Positions 9,646 through 10,399 of a stretch of DNA of 10,399 nucleotides are shown one piece after another. Both the position numbers and the translations under genes were made by a program. Below the pieces are notes generated by a model. That model did not search any database. It saw nothing but the letters and a program-made list of their open reading frames with translations, and was not told where the DNA came from. Numbering within the stretch: the first letter of the stretch is position 1; each line of letters begins with the position of its first letter. The DNA comes from Streptosporangiaceae bacterium. GTDB taxonomy: Bacteria; Actinomycetota; Actinomycetes; Streptosporangiales; Streptosporangiaceae. The stretch spans positions 1 to 10,399 of the forward strand of contig JASHOI010000245.1 in the NCBI GenBank assembly GCA_030041195.1. Direction: 5' to 3'.

Positions 9646-9992
9646 GATGTCTCCTGGTCGGGTAGCGACACGTATACGTCGTCGCCTTCGGTCTTCACCG
9701 GGTAGGTGGGCACCGGCCTGGTCGCTGGCGGGCCGGTGGGCTTCCCGGTGCGCAGGTCAAAACAGGACCCGTGGAGCCAGCACTCCACGGTGTGGTCGTA
9801 GACGTCGCCCTCGGACAGCGGGACCTTCTCGTGCGAGCACACGTCGTGCAGCGCGAAGAACTCCCCTTCGGCGCGGATGATCGCGACCGGCGTGCCCCGC
9901 ACCTCGACGCCGACGGCGCCCTCCTCGGGCACGTCGGCCACCGCGCAGGCGCGCAGGTAGTTTGCTGGCACGGTGTTCGACGGCTCACTCAT
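9642..9992 (-). CDS. Rieske [2Fe-2S] ferredoxin within the SUF operon
   Basis: This is a small soluble Rieske-type ferredoxin of 116 residues with no signal peptide or membrane segment, so probably cytoplasmic. The cluster ligands are clear: Cys52 and His54 in VCSHEKVPLSEG, and Cys71 and His74 in CWLHGSCFD. The downstream part (RTGKPTGPPATRPVPTYPV) resembles ferredoxin subunits of aromatic-ring dioxygenases and NirD-like proteins. No dioxygenase is nearby. Its place between sufD and sufC, with ATGA overlaps at both ends, says it works with SUF. A Rieske protein at this spot is common in actinobacteria, but its job there is not established; electron donation during cluster assembly is a guess. 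GGAG lies eight bases before the ATG. Confidence 0.93.
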
Positions 9993-10399
9993 GCGGCACT
10001 CTCCGTTGCGGGGGCGGCCAGCTCGGCCTCGATCGCGTCGGTGACCCGGTCGCGTACCTCGGGCACCTCGATCTGGGCGATCAGCTCGCCGAAGAACCCC
10101 TTGATCACCAGGCGCCGCGCCTCCTCGAACGGGATCCCGCGGGCCATCAGGTAGAACAGATGGTGGTCCTCGAGCCGCCCGCTGGCGCTGGCGTGCCCGG
10201 CGCCGACCACCTCGCCGGTGAGGATCTCCAGGTTCGGCACCGAGTCCACCCGGGTGCCGTCGGTCAGCACCAGGTTCCTGTTGTACTCGTAGGTGTCGGT
10301 GCCGGTTGCGGCCGCCCGGATGATCACGTCGCCGATCCACACGGCGTGCGCGTCCTCGCCCTGCAGCGCGCCCTTGTAGCTGACCCGGCTGCGGCAGTT
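9989..10399 (-). CDS. sufD: SufD, Fe-S cluster scaffold subunit (C-terminal part; N-terminus beyond window edge)
   Basis: SufD partners SufB in the SufBCD complex that builds iron-sulfur clusters. Only the last 136 residues are visible, from a frame open to the right edge. They form the conserved C-terminal beta-helix end and helical domain: SRVSYKGALQGEDAH, IGDVIIRAAATGTDTYE, NRNLVLTDGTRVDSVPNLEI, GEVVGAGHASASGRLEDHHLFYLMARG, then the helix EEARRLVIKGFFGELI and the terminal acidic and alanine-rich tail. These match SufD better than SufB. Full proteins are about 400 residues, so about two thirds is missing. The stop overlaps the Rieske start in ATGA. The GTG at 10342 is internal and not the gene start. 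Confidence 0.93.
   Translation of the reverse strand, partial: NCRSRVSYKGALQGEDAHAVWIGDVIIRAAATGTDTYEYNRNLVLTDGTRVDSVPNLEILTGEVVGAGHASASGRLEDHHLFYLMARGIPFEEARRLVIKGFFGELIAQIEVPEVRDRVTDAIEAELAAPATESAA

Overview
The window is a GC-rich stretch (roughly two thirds G+C) with the codon bias, GTG starts and suf gene order of a high-GC actinobacterium. I could not identify the species. It is almost fully coding, apart from one 482-base gap at 528-1009.

Left part, 1-6717: a truncated IclR-family regulator on the minus strand (1-527) faces away from a five-gene plus-strand ABC importer operon of the peptide/nickel (Dpp/Opp) class. The operon encodes a lipoprotein substrate-binding protein (1010-2608), two permeases (2630-3685, 3666-4550) and two ATPases (4550-5641, 5638-6717). 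The cistrons overlap or nearly touch, so they are probably co-transcribed and partly translationally coupled. The regulator is the obvious candidate to control the importer through the shared gap. That gap holds three GTGACGT copies spaced exactly 11 bp apart and two inverted repeats. The substrate cannot be read from the sequence.

Right part, 6707-10399: a minus-strand SUF iron-sulfur cluster assembly operon, read from the right edge as sufD (C-terminal part only), a Rieske-type ferredoxin, sufC, sufS, sufU and sufT. SufS takes sulfur from cysteine, SufU accepts and relays it, SufC and SufD belong to the SufBCD scaffold complex, and SufT is a maturation or carrier factor. Four of the five junctions are 4-base ATGA stop/start overlaps, and the fifth is a 16-base gap with a strong ribosome binding site. 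SufB, and the usual regulator SufR, would lie beyond the right edge.

The two operons converge and their last genes overlap tail to tail by 11 bases, with no room for a terminator between them.

I found no mobile element, CRISPR array, tRNA, rRNA or clearly novel system. The points most worth checking are the helically phased repeat array, the five-codon minicistron between the first two transporter genes, the four-cysteine tails on both transporter ATPases, and the Rieske protein embedded in the SUF operon.
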